A stretch of DNA of 64,000 bases from Erwinia billingiae Eb661 (GCF_000196615.1 NC_014306.1:1116001-1180000); one strand, 5' to 3'; positions 1 to 7,978 are shown, counted from the stretch's first letter. Made by a program: numbers and translations. Notes: generated by a model not told the origin, from the sequence alone.

Positions 1-174
<174 letters not shown>

Positions 175-179
<5 letters not shown>

Positions 180-203
180 GCGCCGGTTTGGCGTCGTTGT
201 AAA
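175..203 (-). promoter_or_regulatory. Probable lacZ promoter
   Basis: On the minus strand a -35 TTTACA (203-198, identical to the E. coli lac -35) is followed by a 17-base spacer and a weak -10 CAATGT (180-175). The -10 falls inside the operator, so repressor and RNA polymerase would compete directly. The predicted transcript start is near 168. The -10 assignment is tentative. Confidence 0.55.
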
Positions 204-220
204 GCAGATCCCTGCGATCC

Positions 221-236
221 TGCGAGCACGATCGCA
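221..236 (-). promoter_or_regulatory. CRP-type site upstream of lacZ with TGCGA/TCGCA half-sites
   Basis: TGCGAGCACGATCGCA has perfect half-sites TGCGA and TCGCA around a 6-base spacer. Its centre (228.5) lies about 60 bases upstream of the predicted lacZ start, essentially the class I CRP position of E. coli lac (-61.5). The half-sites are the CRP-S form (C and G in place of T and A) rather than the standard TGTGA/TCACA. The site sits inside a longer inverted repeat, CCTGCGAT (211-218) and ATCGCAGG (231-238). Confidence 0.6.
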
Positions 237-421
237 GGTAAACCAGCCTGCGGATAATCCGCAATTTACCGGGTTAACCCAGCATTGTTACGGGGTTCTG
301 ACAGGAAAGTGTTAAGCGTAGTGACTGGCGGTAAAAATGGCCCTGAACCGGACTATTCTGCATTGCTGGGCCAGTAACGGACGCTTACTATCAGCGCCAC
401 TGTTCCGTGGAGGTCTGTACA

Positions 422-577
422 ATGAACCGATTAATGAAAGTAGTAAGTGTGATTGCGCTGGTAACAGCCTTAAGTGGTTGCCTGTTCCCACCTCCAGGTG
501 GTGGCGGCGGCGGCGGTCACGGCGGCGGTTGGGGCGGCGGTGGCCCACGCGGTGGCTTCTCTCAGGGCCCAGGCTGA
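422..577 (+). CDS. Small glycine-rich lipoprotein
   Basis: A 51-residue protein not recognised as a named family. Residues 1-19 form a lipoprotein signal peptide (MNRLMKVVSVIALVTALSG) ending in the lipobox LSGC with Cys20 as the lipidated residue. The mature part is about 32 residues, mostly Gly with a few Pro, His, Trp and Arg (LFPPP, then runs of G broken by H, W, PRG). The start is supported by GGAGG about 9 bases upstream. The gene is bounded on the right by a strong hairpin terminator at 587-613. An overlapping 83-codon frame starting at 337 and a minus-strand frame are less credible because only this frame gives a signal peptide. Function unknown; probably an outer-membrane-anchored stress or surface peptide. 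Confidence 0.72.
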   Translation: MNRLMKVVSVIALVTALSGCLFPPPGGGGGGGHGGGWGGGGPRGGFSQGPG

Positions 578-586
578 TAAAACCTT

Positions 587-613
587 AAATCAGAGGCAAA
601 TTGCCTCTGATTT
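587..613. terminator. Bidirectional hairpin terminator
   Basis: AAATCAGAGGC (587-597) pairs with GCCTCTGATTT (603-613) around a short AT loop, followed by TTTT. It follows the small lipoprotein gene by 9 bases. Confidence 0.8.
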
Positions 614-806
614 TAATTGCTGACGATTATTTTGTGACATTAACAGGCAGCAAAACGTTTCGCTCGCAATAAAAATTTGCTGCGCTTCGCAAAAGTGAAT
701 AATGAAATCAATACCGTGTTTAAGTAACGAAAAAATATAGCGATTATCTATTTTCTTTTTTTTTTGCTGGTGTTAACGTCTTGCTTTAACTCGCTGAGAC
801 GTCCGC

Positions 807-1067
807 ATGAAAAACCTCATTGCAGAACTGCTGGTCAGGCTGGCGGAGAAAGAAGAAGAGTCCAAGGAATTAGTGGCTCAGGTTGAGGCGTTAGAAATCG
901 TGGTGACCGCATTACTGCGTAAGCTGGACAGTCATCAATTCCAGCAGATCTCAGACAGCATCACTACCGCGATGGACACGGCGACACGTTCGGAGACCAT
1001 CAATCCCGAAGACTCGTCATTGCTGGAAGGTTACATTCAGCGCCTTTTGCTTCATCCCCGCCAGTAA
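807..1067 (+). CDS. iraP: Anti-adaptor protein IraP
   Basis: An 86-residue protein, the same length as E. coli IraP, with near-identical segments MKNLIAELL, KEEESKEL, AQVEALEI and a C-terminal LLLHPRQ. IraP binds the adaptor RssB and so blocks delivery of RpoS (sigma S) to ClpXP, stabilising RpoS during phosphate starvation and related stresses. The N-terminal half is a predicted coiled coil (residues about 10-40). It lies just upstream of psiF, as in E. coli, but phoA, which separates the two there, is missing. The 229-base region before it (578-806) holds the preceding terminator and AT-rich sequence with a T-run at 760-770; I could not place a convincing promoter. Confidence 0.95.
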   Translation: MKNLIAELLVRLAEKEEESKELVAQVEALEIVVTALLRKLDSHQFQQISDSITTAMDTATRSETINPEDSSLLEGYIQRLLLHPRQ

Positions 1068-1218
1068 TCTGCTTTATCAAATCCGTCGCTCGCATGTATG
1101 CGGTGACGAGTTGACCCCGTTCATTATTCCCTTATGTTTATTTCTGCTTTTCTTTCTCGCTCCCGTCTGAATTTCTGCCAAACTTTGAGTGTTCGTTAAT
1201 CAAATAGGGATGGAAAAC

Positions 1219-1524
1219 ATGAAGCTGAAATATCTGATGGTTGCGGCAATGCTTTCGTTAATGGCCGGTGGTTATGCCAGCGCGGCAGAAAAGACCGCCC
1301 AACAACAAAAAATGACCGTGTGTAATCAGCAGGCCGGTGAAAAGACCTTAAAAGGCGATGAACGAAAAACCTTTATGAGCAATTGCCTGAAGAAAGACAG
1401 CAAAATGGACTCGATGACGCCACAGCAGATGAAAATGAAAACCTGTAATACCCAGGCCGGTGAAAAAATGCTGAAAGGGGATGAACGTAAAACCTATATG
1501 AGCAGCTGCCTGAAAAAAAGTTAA
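1219..1524 (+). CDS. psiF: Phosphate starvation-inducible protein PsiF
   Basis: A 101-residue exported protein. Residues 1-23 are a Sec signal peptide (MKLKYLMVAAML...ASA/AEK). The mature part holds two tandem PsiF repeats of about 35 residues, each with a MTVCNQQAG / MKTCNTQAG start and an LKGDERKTxM..CLKK end, giving a conserved Cys pair per repeat. The start at 1219 is preferred over the ATG at 1210 because AGGGA lies 8 bases upstream of 1219 and because it gives a clean signal peptide. Induction by PhoB is known in E. coli, but no Pho box is evident here. Molecular function unknown. Confidence 0.92.
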   Translation: MKLKYLMVAAMLSLMAGGYASAAEKTAQQQKMTVCNQQAGEKTLKGDERKTFMSNCLKKDSKMDSMTPQQMKMKTCNTQAGEKMLKGDERKTYMSSCLKKS

Positions 1525-1527
1525 CCT

Positions 1528-1555
1528 GAGGTGGGCCTGCTCAGGCCCCTCTTTT
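1528..1555 (+). terminator. Terminator after psiF
   Basis: GGGCCT (1533-1538) and AGGCCC (1543-1548) form a hairpin with a GCTC loop, extended by flanking GAG/CTC pairs, followed by TTTT. Confidence 0.8.
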
Positions 1556-1732
1556 CGCACTCCCCTCCGTCCCACCGTTCATTCATATTTCCTTAAATAT
1601 TAATAATCAATGATAAACAATGGCTTAACCGTAATTATCCTCGCTTCGCCTGCCCCTTTTCGATCCTTTCCCCTGTAAATGCCAGGCTTATTACTGTTGA
1701 TTTGAAAACAGATAATAAAAAGGAGCCTTGTC

Positions 1733-3262
1733 GTGAGCTATCAAAATGCCATCGTTTTACAGGATCTCCCTGAGCGAAAACCCGTCAGAGTGCCGGTAGG
1801 TGAAACCGGTATAATTCTGATCCGCGAGCAGCAGGAAGTGAAAGCCTTCCAAAGCAAATGCCCCCACTCTGGCGCGCCGTTAGAGCAGGGCGCAATCTAT
1901 GGCGACAGGCTGGTTTGCCCGTGGCATAAAGCCAACTTCAGCTTGAATGACGGCAGTCTGTGCGAGCCCTTAGCGCTGAGCGATCTAAAGCGCTATCCGG
2001 TCAGAGTAGAAAACGGCATGGTGCAGGTGGATCCCGAGCCGCTGCCGCCGCTGGCCACTTTCCAGGCCGATCGCCAGGATCCGGTCTTTGTGATCCTGGG
2101 CACCGGCGCGGCAGGAGCGGCTGCGGCATGGACGCTGCGCAGGGAAGGCTTTACCGGCAAGCTGATCCTGGTCGATCGTGAAAGTGAGGCGCCCTACGAT
2201 CGTACCGTGCTGACCAAATTTGTCCCTTCCGGCAACATGAAGATTGATGAGGTTCCTCCGCTGTTAAAAGAGGATTTCTCCGCCTATGCCGAACATAAGC
2301 TGGCGGACGTCGAACGGCTTGAAAGCCGTAATCAGACCCTGCATTTCGCCGATGGCACAAGCTTGCAGTATGACAAGTTGCTGATTGCCAGCGGCGGCAT
2401 TCCGCAGCGGCCAGATCTGGAAGGTAAGGCGCTGCAGGGCGTGCATGTGCTGCGCAGCCTTGAGCAGGCTGACAAGCTGCTGCAGGCGGTCGATGCCACC
2501 AAGCAGCTGGTGATTATTGGTAACAGTTTTATCGGCATGGAGCTGGCGTCTGCGCTACGTGCGCAGGATGTGAAGGTACAGGTGGTAGCACCGGAACCGT
2601 TGCCGTTTAAAAACACCTTCGGTGAGGAGATTGCCGGTTATTTCCGCAAGCTGCATGAAGATAAAGGCGTGGAGTTTATCGACGGCGAGGTGGCCGAGCT
2701 GAAGGAAGATAACGGTCACGTCAGTGCGATTGCGTTAAAAAGCGGTAAAATCGTGCCGGCTGATATCGTTCTGTTGGCTACGGGCGTCGCGCCGGGCACC
2801 TCGTTTATTCATGACATTCCGCTCAATGACGATGCCAGCCTGACCACCAGTGAGACGTTAGAAGTGGCCAGCCAGGTGTGGAGCGCAGGCGATATCGCCA
2901 CCTTCCCGGCGGCGTCAGGCCCGCTGCGGATTGAGCACTATCGGGTCGCGCAACAGCAGGGTCGGGTTGCCGCTAAGAACATGTTGGAGCAAAACGAAGC
3001 GTTCGATCGCGTGCCGTTCTTCTGGACCGCGCAGTTTGGGACGCGCTACGAATATCTGGGTCATGCGGAAGAGTGGGATGACTATCAGCTGTTTGGGTCG
3101 CTGGCAGATAAGAAATTTGTCGCGCTCTATGGGCAGAAAGGCCAGCTGGCGGCGGTAGCCTCCTGCGGGCTGTATACCTTCACCGCCGAGTTGGTCTTGC
3201 GGATGCAGGAGCCGATGACGATGGCTGAAACCGCTGCGCTGGTCAAAGAAGCGCTGAAGTGA
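1733..3262 (+). CDS. Rieske [2Fe-2S] / FAD-dependent NAD(P)H oxidoreductase (AIFM3-like)
   Basis: A 509-residue two-part redox protein. Residues 1-105 are a Rieske domain with ligands C43-x-H45 (CPHSGAP) and C62-x2-H65 (CPWHKANF). From about 117 there is a pyridine nucleotide-disulphide reductase fold: FAD motif LGTGAAGAAAA, NAD motif IIGNSFIGMELA near 255, ATG and GD motifs (LLATGV, WSAGDIAT), and a C-terminal reductase domain. This architecture matches the AIFM3 / ferredoxin-reductase-like family; the electron acceptor is unknown. The GTG start is chosen because AAGGAG lies 7 bases upstream and the next Met is inside the domain. No signal peptide, so cytoplasmic. It occupies the place of E. 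coli adrA between psiF and proC. Confidence 0.85.
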   Translation: MSYQNAIVLQDLPERKPVRVPVGETGIILIREQQEVKAFQSKCPHSGAPLEQGAIYGDRLVCPWHKANFSLNDGSLCEPLALSDLKRYPVRVENGMVQVDPEPLPPLATFQADRQDPVFVILGTGAAGAAAAWTLRREGFTGKLILVDRESEAPYDRTVLTKFVPSGNMKIDEVPPLLKEDFSAYAEHKLADVERLESRNQTLHFADGTSLQYDKLLIASGGIPQRPDLEGKALQGVHVLRSLEQADKLLQAVDATKQLVIIGNSFIGMELASALRAQDVKVQVVAPEPLPFKNTFGEEIAGYFRKLHEDKGVEFIDGEVAELKEDNGHVSAIALKSGKIVPADIVLLATGVAPGTSFIHDIPLNDDASLTTSETLEVASQVWSAGDIATFPAASGPLRIEHYRVAQQQGRVAAKNMLEQNEAFDRVPFFWTAQFGTRYEYLGHAEEWDDYQLFGSLADKKFVALYGQKGQLAAVASCGLYTFTAELVLRMQEPMTMAETAALVKEALK

Positions 3263-3267
3263 TCGAC

Positions 3268-3290
3268 AGGGGCGAACGCCGTTCGCCCCT
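3268..3290. terminator. Bidirectional terminator between oxidoreductase gene and proC
   Basis: AGGGGCGAAC (3268-3277) and GTTCGCCCCT (3281-3290) pair perfectly around a GCC loop, between two convergent genes. Confidence 0.8.
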
Positions 3291-3295
3291 TAAGG

Positions 3296-4105
3296 TCAGG
3301 CCTTGCTCATCCGCTCGGATTTGGCCATGCACTGCTGCATCGCTTCCATCACCGCCGCGCGGAAGCCTTTCTCTTCCAATACTTTCACCGCTTCAATGGT
3401 GGTGCCGCCAGGCGAGCACACCATATCCTTCAGTTCAGCAGGATGTTTGCCGGTTTCCAGCACCATCTGCGCTGCGCCTTTAACCGCCTGCGCGGCAAAC
3501 TGATACGCCTGCGCGCGTGGCATCCCGCCCAGCACCGCTGCATCCGCCATCGCTTCGATAAACATAAACACATACGCCGGGGAAGAACCGCTTACGCCGA
3601 CCACCGCATGGATCATGTATTCCGGCACCAGCGCGGCTTTACCGAAACCCTTAAAGATATCAACAATCTCATCGGCTTCTTCTTTGGTGACCAGCACGTT
3701 TGGCGTCACTGAGGTCATCCCTTCATTCACCAGTGCCGGCGTGTTCGGCATGACGCGAACCAGCTTACGGTCGTGGCCCAGTACGTTCGCCAGTGAATCC
3801 AGCGTGATGCCCGCCGCAATTGACACCACCACGGTATCTTTATTCAGGCTGTTGGCGATCTCTTTCAGCACGTTCAAAATGACATTGGGTTTCACCGCAC
3901 CAAACAGGATATCGGCCTGTTTGGCCACTTCTTCCGCGCTGGACGCCGGCGTAATGCCGTATTGCTGCTGCATCGCTTCATTGGTGGCCGGTTTACGGTC
4001 AAATACCCAGATGTTCTCAGGTGCGATCTGACCCGACGAAACCAGACCACCGATAATGGCTTTCGACATATTGCCGCAGCCAATAAAACCAATTTTCTTA
4101 TCCAC
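3296..4105 (-). CDS. proC: Pyrroline-5-carboxylate reductase
   Basis: A 269-residue enzyme that makes the last step of proline synthesis, reducing 1-pyrroline-5-carboxylate with NAD(P)H. The N-terminal Rossmann motif is GFIGCGNMSKAIIGG. The C-terminal dimerisation domain carries the family signature VSGSSPAYVF followed by DMVCSPGGTTIEAV. Length equals E. coli ProC. The gene is divergent from yaiI across a 172-base gap (4106-4277), which must carry both promoters. Confidence 0.97.
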   Translation of the reverse strand: MDKKIGFIGCGNMSKAIIGGLVSSGQIAPENIWVFDRKPATNEAMQQQYGITPASSAEEVAKQADILFGAVKPNVILNVLKEIANSLNKDTVVVSIAAGITLDSLANVLGHDRKLVRVMPNTPALVNEGMTSVTPNVLVTKEEADEIVDIFKGFGKAALVPEYMIHAVVGVSGSSPAYVFMFIEAMADAAVLGGMPRAQAYQFAAQAVKGAAQMVLETGKHPAELKDMVCSPGGTTIEAVKVLEEKGFRAAVMEAMQQCMAKSERMSKA

Positions 4106-4277
4106 CGTTGTGCTCCCTGTTTCAGTCAGTATTTGATACGGCTCTAGCTTACGTCATTCCCGGCCTTTATCCAGTTTCCGCTTCGTTTAGCCGTTACCGG
4201 CAGATTAGATTTGCCATTCCTGAAAAGCACGGCATGATCTCCCTGTTTATCGTAATAACAAAAAGGAAAGGGGTCAT

Positions 4278-4730
4278 ATGCCAATCTGGGTGGATGCCGA
4301 TGCGTGCCCGAAAGTGATCAAAGAGGTGCTTTACCGGGCTGCCGAACGCGAGCAGATGAAGGTCACGTTGGTGGCGAATCAGCCGCTGAGCGTGCCGCCA
4401 TCGCGTTTTATTACCACGCTGCGCGTGCCGGCGGGTTTTGATGTGGCCGATAACGAAATTGTGCGCCGGGCTGAAGCGGGCGATCTGGTGATCACCGCGG
4501 ATATTCCGCTGGCGGCAGAAGTGATGGAGAAGGGGGCGATTGCGCTGAATCCACGGGGTGAACGCTACAGCGACGCCACGATTCGCGAACGGCTGACCAT
4601 GCGTGATTTTATGGATACGATGCGGGCCAGTGGCGTGCAGACCGGCGGACCGGCGACGCTGAACCAGCGCGATCGCCAGCAGTTTGCCAATGAACTGGAT
4701 AAGTGGCTGCTCAGCCAGAAAAAAAAATAA
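4278..4730 (+). CDS. yaiI: UPF0178 (DUF188) family protein YaiI
   Basis: A 150-residue protein starting [16 protein letters not shown], the hallmark of the YaiI/YqxD family, with conserved DxDACP, NQPL and VITADIPLA segments. The acidic D-x-D and ADIPLA residues resemble a PIN-like nuclease core, but no activity is established. The start is an ATG with AAAGGGG 6 bases upstream. It sits next to proC as in E. coli. Confidence 0.93.
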   Translation: MPIWVDADACPKVIKEVLYRAAEREQMKVTLVANQPLSVPPSRFITTLRVPAGFDVADNEIVRRAEAGDLVITADIPLAAEVMEKGAIALNPRGERYSDATIRERLTMRDFMDTMRASGVQTGGPATLNQRDRQQFANELDKWLLSQKKK

Positions 4731-4736
4731 TCAAGA

Positions 4737-4760
4737 AGCGGGTGGAGAACTCCACCCGCT
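4737..4760. terminator. Bidirectional terminator between yaiI and the DUF2076 gene
   Basis: AGCGGGTGGAG (4737-4747) and CTCCACCCGCT (4750-4760) form a perfect 11-bp stem with an AA loop. Convergent genes flank it. Confidence 0.75.
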
Positions 4761-4767
4761 GCGTTAA

Positions 4768-5496
4768 TCAGACAAAGCTGTCGTCGTCGCCAAAATCATC
4801 GCCGCTGAAGTCATCACCACCGAAATCAGCAAAATCATTGCTGTTATCCTGCTGATAGCCCGAATCCTGACTGGCGAACTGATTGTCATTGCCGGTGCCG
4901 TTAAAGGTATCGAGATTATTATCAAAGTTTTCCTGCGGCATCGCCGGCTCGTTGATAATGTTCACAATTTCCTCTGGCTGCGAATGATGGAACATGCTGG
5001 TCAGCATATCTGCCATCACCACGCCACCGGCAACACCGACCGCCGTCTGCAATGCGCCGCCTAAAAAGCCGCGCGTCGCGGAAGGGGCCGCAGCCTGAGC
5101 GGGCGCAGGCGCATAAGCAGGCTGTTGTTGCTGTTGCGGAGGCGGCGCGCTGTTCCACGGGTTCTGCTGCTGGGCCTGTGGCTGTGCCGGCTGCTGCTGG
5201 CGCTGACTGCCGCCGCCAAACAGGCCGGCCAGGAAACCGCCGCTGCTCTGCTGGGGCTGTTGCTGCTGGGCCTGAGCCAGCCTGGCTTCCAGCTCACTGA
5301 CACGGTTGTTCAGCTGTTTCAGTGCCGCTTCCTGAATCAGAATCGACTGCGCCATATAGTAAGGTGCACCTGGCTGTTGCTGAACCTGCTGCTGGATTAA
5401 TTTCTCCGCTTCGGCGTCACGCTGGCCGGACTGAGTTTCAGCCTGTTTTAAACGGCCAAACAGGCTCTCTATTAACTGTTGTTCTTCGCTCTGCAT
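4768..5496 (-). CDS. DUF2076 domain-containing protein
   Basis: A 242-residue protein of the DUF2076 family. Residues 1-80 (MQSEEQQLIESLFGRLKQAE...) are helical and likely coiled coil. Residues about 80-140 are low complexity, rich in Gln, Ala and Pro. A short hydrophobic stretch GFLGGALQTAVGVAGGVVMAD follows, and the tail is very acidic (repeated DDFSGDDFGDDD). The start at 5496 is chosen over the longer frame because GGAG lies 9 bases upstream and homologues start here. Function unknown; the acidic tail and glycine-rich hydrophobic patch suggest a periplasmic-independent membrane-contacting or ligand-binding role, which is speculation. It is not in this position in E. coli and separates yaiI from aroL. 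Confidence 0.8.
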   Translation of the reverse strand: MQSEEQQLIESLFGRLKQAETQSGQRDAEAEKLIQQQVQQQPGAPYYMAQSILIQEAALKQLNNRVSELEARLAQAQQQQPQQSSGGFLAGLFGGGSQRQQQPAQPQAQQQNPWNSAPPPQQQQQPAYAPAPAQAAAPSATRGFLGGALQTAVGVAGGVVMADMLTSMFHHSQPEEIVNIINEPAMPQENFDNNLDTFNGTGNDNQFASQDSGYQQDNSNDFADFGGDDFSGDDFGDDDSFV

Positions 5497-5605
5497 AGGT
5501 CTAACTCCGTAACGGGTGATGCTGACTATATTGGGGCTACGCGTGGGAAAGTAAACGTGCATCGGGTAAGGAAATGTTGCTGTTATCGCGCGGTTATTTT
5601 GTGAT

Positions 5606-5642
5606 TGTAAAGTTAAAATTACACCCTGTTAATTGTTATAAT
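5606..5642 (+). promoter_or_regulatory. aroL promoter with TyrR box
   Basis: TGTAAAGTTAAAATTACA (5606-5623) matches the TyrR box TGTAAA-N6-TTTACA with one mismatch. A consensus -10, TATAAT, lies at 5637-5642, so the TyrR box covers the -35 region and would block polymerase. E. coli aroL is repressed by TyrR at similarly placed boxes. A TrpR site was not found. Confidence 0.8.
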
Positions 5643-5801
5643 TCAGTCTGTTAATCGACCTGGGTCACACGGCGGGTGTAAAGAAAAAGTGACTACTGGT
5701 CGCACAGGGAAATTATCGGTATGATGCGACGCAAAGTTCATCATTATCTGCCTTTCGGCGTGGGCGTTGACCCTGACGAGCAGGCTGAGGAAGTGCCAGT
5801 T

Positions 5802-6326
5802 ATGTCGTTACCCCTTTATCTGATCGGCGCGCGCGGCTGCGGAAAAACTACCGTAGGTCAGGCGCTGGCGAACGCTTTAGGCTATGCCTTCAGTGATACC
5901 GATCGCTACCTCCAGCAAACCACGCAGCGTACCGTTGCTGATATTGTGTCCGCAGAAGGGTGGGAAGGGTTTCGTCAGCGTGAAACGCTGTCCTTAAAAG
6001 CGGTGACGGCGCCGGCCACGGTCATTGCCACGGGCGGCGGCATGGTTCTGGCGGCGGAGAACGGCAAATTTATGCGTGAACAGGGCCGGGTTATCTACCT
6101 GAAAGCGGACGCCAACGTGCTGGCCGCGCGGCTTGAAGCCTACCCGGAGCAGGATCAGCGTCCGACGCTCACCGGCCGCCCGATAGCCGATGAAATGGTG
6201 GAAGTGCTGGCTGCCCGGGATGCGCTGTATCAGCAGACCGCGCATTACGTGATTAATGCCATGCAGTGCCCGGACAAGGTGGTAGAGGACATCATTACGA
6301 TGCTCTCTCTGGCCCGCGCCAGCTAA
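5802..6326 (+). CDS. aroL: Shikimate kinase II
   Basis: A 174-residue kinase, the same length as E. coli AroL. It phosphorylates shikimate at the 3-OH in the aromatic amino-acid pathway. The P-loop is GARGCGKTT, the shikimate-binding residues are in DTD and ATGGGMVL, and the lid holds RPTLTG. The frame is open 27 codons further up, to 5721, but the ATG at 5802 with GAGGA 10 bases upstream gives the family N-terminus MSLPLYLIG. It is first in a likely operon with yaiA and aroM, behind a TyrR-controlled promoter. Confidence 0.95.
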   Translation: MSLPLYLIGARGCGKTTVGQALANALGYAFSDTDRYLQQTTQRTVADIVSAEGWEGFRQRETLSLKAVTAPATVIATGGGMVLAAENGKFMREQGRVIYLKADANVLAARLEAYPEQDQRPTLTGRPIADEMVEVLAARDALYQQTAHYVINAMQCPDKVVEDIITMLSLARAS

Positions 6327-6429
6327 ATACTGCGGAAAAATACCAGTCTTTGTCTATACTTAGTCAGATACGCGATTGTCGGGCCTTTATTGCCGACAGA
6401 GGTTTTTATTCTGACAAGAGGGAAATTAT

Positions 6430-6621
6430 ATGGCTGGTAAACCCCCGTATCCACGTGAAGCAAAAATTGTCCCGGTTAAAAAAGGCACCACCGAGAAAAC
6501 CGTCACCTGGTACGAACTGCGCGCCGATCATCCTAAGCCTGACACGCTGATCAGTGAGCATGAAACAGAGCAAGAGGCGCAGGACGCCAAAATCCGTTAC
6601 GAAGATAAAGACAAAGAGTGA
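6430..6621 (+). CDS. yaiA: YaiA family protein
   Basis: A 63-residue protein nearly identical to E. coli YaiA over [28 protein letters not shown] and [10 protein letters not shown]. Function unknown; small, soluble and highly charged. It lies between aroL and aroM exactly as in E. coli, suggesting co-transcription. The ATG at 6430 is preceded by GAGGG. Confidence 0.93.
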   Translation: MAGKPPYPREAKIVPVKKGTTEKTVTWYELRADHPKPDTLISEHETEQEAQDAKIRYEDKDKE

Positions 6622-6919
6622 TGGCGGCCGGCAAGGATGCCAGCGATCTCCCCGCGAGATTATGACTTGACCCCGCCAGACCCTCCCCGTATTTTTCTGT
6701 GGCACCCTGATTTACCTAAAATAAAAACCGATCATCCCTTAGCCCGAGCTGGACTGACTCTTGAAAGATTTTCTGAAAAACACCGCCACGCCTGCTGACC
6801 CTCACGCTGTTTCAGAGGCAGCTGCTATGCTTTCTGTATCTGTGGTTCCCGGTACTGACACCACTGAGGATCTGGCGGTTACGTTCGCTGACAGGGCGAA
6901 CTTTGCGGAAAGTAAAACG

Positions 6920-7597
6920 ATGAAACACTCACTTGCAACACTTACACTAGGCCAGGCTGCCCGTAGCGATCTCCATCCCCTGCTACTGGAAAATCTCCCT
7001 GAAGAACAAATCGCCCACGTTGGATTGCTTGACGATCTGACCCATGACGAAATACAGCAAAAATACGCCACGGCTGGCAATGAAAAGGTGGTGATGACCC
7101 GCCTGGAAGACGGCACTCACGTGGTGCTTTCGGCCGCGAAAGTGGAAGCGGCGCTGCAAAACAAGATCCTTGAACTTGAACAGCAGGGCTTTGAGACTAT
7201 CCTGATGCTGTGTAGCGGGCAGTACAAAAACCTGTTTACTGACAGCGCCATTCTGCTTGAACCTTACCGTATCCTGCCGCCGCTGGTGGACGCGATCACC
7301 GGTGGGCATCAGGTCGGTATTGTGGTGGCGCGGGAAGAGTATATCGCGGAGCAGGCGTACAAATGGCAGAGCCTGGGACAGAAGCCCCACTTTGCAGTAG
7401 CCAGCCCGTGGGAAACCAGCGATGATGATCTGATTACCGCTGCGCTGCACTTACAGGAGCAGGGCGCGGATGTGGTGGTGCTGGATTGTCTGGGCTACCA
7501 CCAGCGGCATCGGGATTTCCTGCAGAAACTGTTAGGCATTCCGGTATTGTTGTCCAATGTGTTAATAGCCAAACTGGCAGCAGAACTGCTTGTGTAA
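6920..7597 (+). CDS. aroM: AroM family protein
   Basis: A 225-residue protein equal in length to E. coli AroM, with conserved LTLGQ near the start, EPYRILPPLV, VVLDCLGYHQRHRDFLQ and the C-terminal LSNVLIAKLAAELLV. It belongs to an uncharacterised branch with a fold related to Asp/Glu racemases. In E. coli it is co-transcribed with aroL under TyrR control. The frame is open for 53 further codons upstream, beginning at a TTG at 6761, but the ATG at 6920 preceded by GGAAAG matches the family start. Biochemical role unknown. Confidence 0.9.
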   Translation: MKHSLATLTLGQAARSDLHPLLLENLPEEQIAHVGLLDDLTHDEIQQKYATAGNEKVVMTRLEDGTHVVLSAAKVEAALQNKILELEQQGFETILMLCSGQYKNLFTDSAILLEPYRILPPLVDAITGGHQVGIVVAREEYIAEQAYKWQSLGQKPHFAVASPWETSDDDLITAALHLQEQGADVVVLDCLGYHQRHRDFLQKLLGIPVLLSNVLIAKLAAELLV

Positions 7598-7657
7598 ACG
7601 AGAACTTCTCGGCACTTTTACACTGTTATCTTTTTCTCTGATTTTAAGGATGTTTAT

Positions 7658-7948
7658 ATGCTCAACGTCAGTGAGTACTTCGACGGAAAAGTGAAATCAA
7701 TTGGTTTCGACAGTGCCAGTACCGGGCGCGCCAGTGTGGGCGTGATGGCGGAAGGCGAATATACGTTTGGCACCGGCCAGGCGGAAGAGATGACGGTAGT
7801 CAGCGGATCGTTGAAGGTGTTGTTACCAGGTGAAGCCGAGTGGAAGCACTTTGAGCCAGGCCAGGTGTTTAACGTCCCGGGTCACAGCGAGTTTCATCTG
7901 CAGGTGGCAGAGCCTTCTTCCTATCTGTGCCGCTATCTGAAAGATTAA
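7658..7948 (+). CDS. ppnP: Pyrimidine/purine nucleoside phosphorylase PpnP
   Basis: A 96-residue single-domain cupin (formerly YaiE). PpnP phosphorolyses several nucleosides to base plus ribose-1-phosphate, feeding salvage. Recognisable segments are [37 protein letters not shown] and [10 protein letters not shown]. The ATG follows AAGGA. A terminator hairpin follows at 7979-8010. Confidence 0.93.
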   Translation: MLNVSEYFDGKVKSIGFDSASTGRASVGVMAEGEYTFGTGQAEEMTVVSGSLKVLLPGEAEWKHFEPGQVFNVPGHSEFHLQVAEPSSYLCRYLKD

Positions 7949-7978
7949 ACCTGAAGGGCCGACGCCGTTCGGCGCCAA

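Noticed and set aside
485..560. GGC-rich run as a simple-sequence repeat element
   Set aside because: It encodes the glycine tail of the small lipoprotein in frame, so coding explains it.
337..588. An 83-codon plus-strand frame and a 78-codon minus-strand frame over the small lipoprotein gene
   Set aside because: Only the frame at 422-577 has a ribosome site, signal peptide and lipobox; the others look like GC-driven shadows.
708..725. PhoP box before iraP
   Set aside because: Only one TGTTTA hexamer is present; the second repeat at the right spacing is missing.
1150..1190. Pho box before psiF
   Set aside because: CTG words are spaced 9, not 11, and the CTGTCAT core is absent.
5721..5801. 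Possible 27-residue N-terminal extension of AroL
   Set aside because: The family start and ribosome site fit 5802; the upstream residues have no family match.
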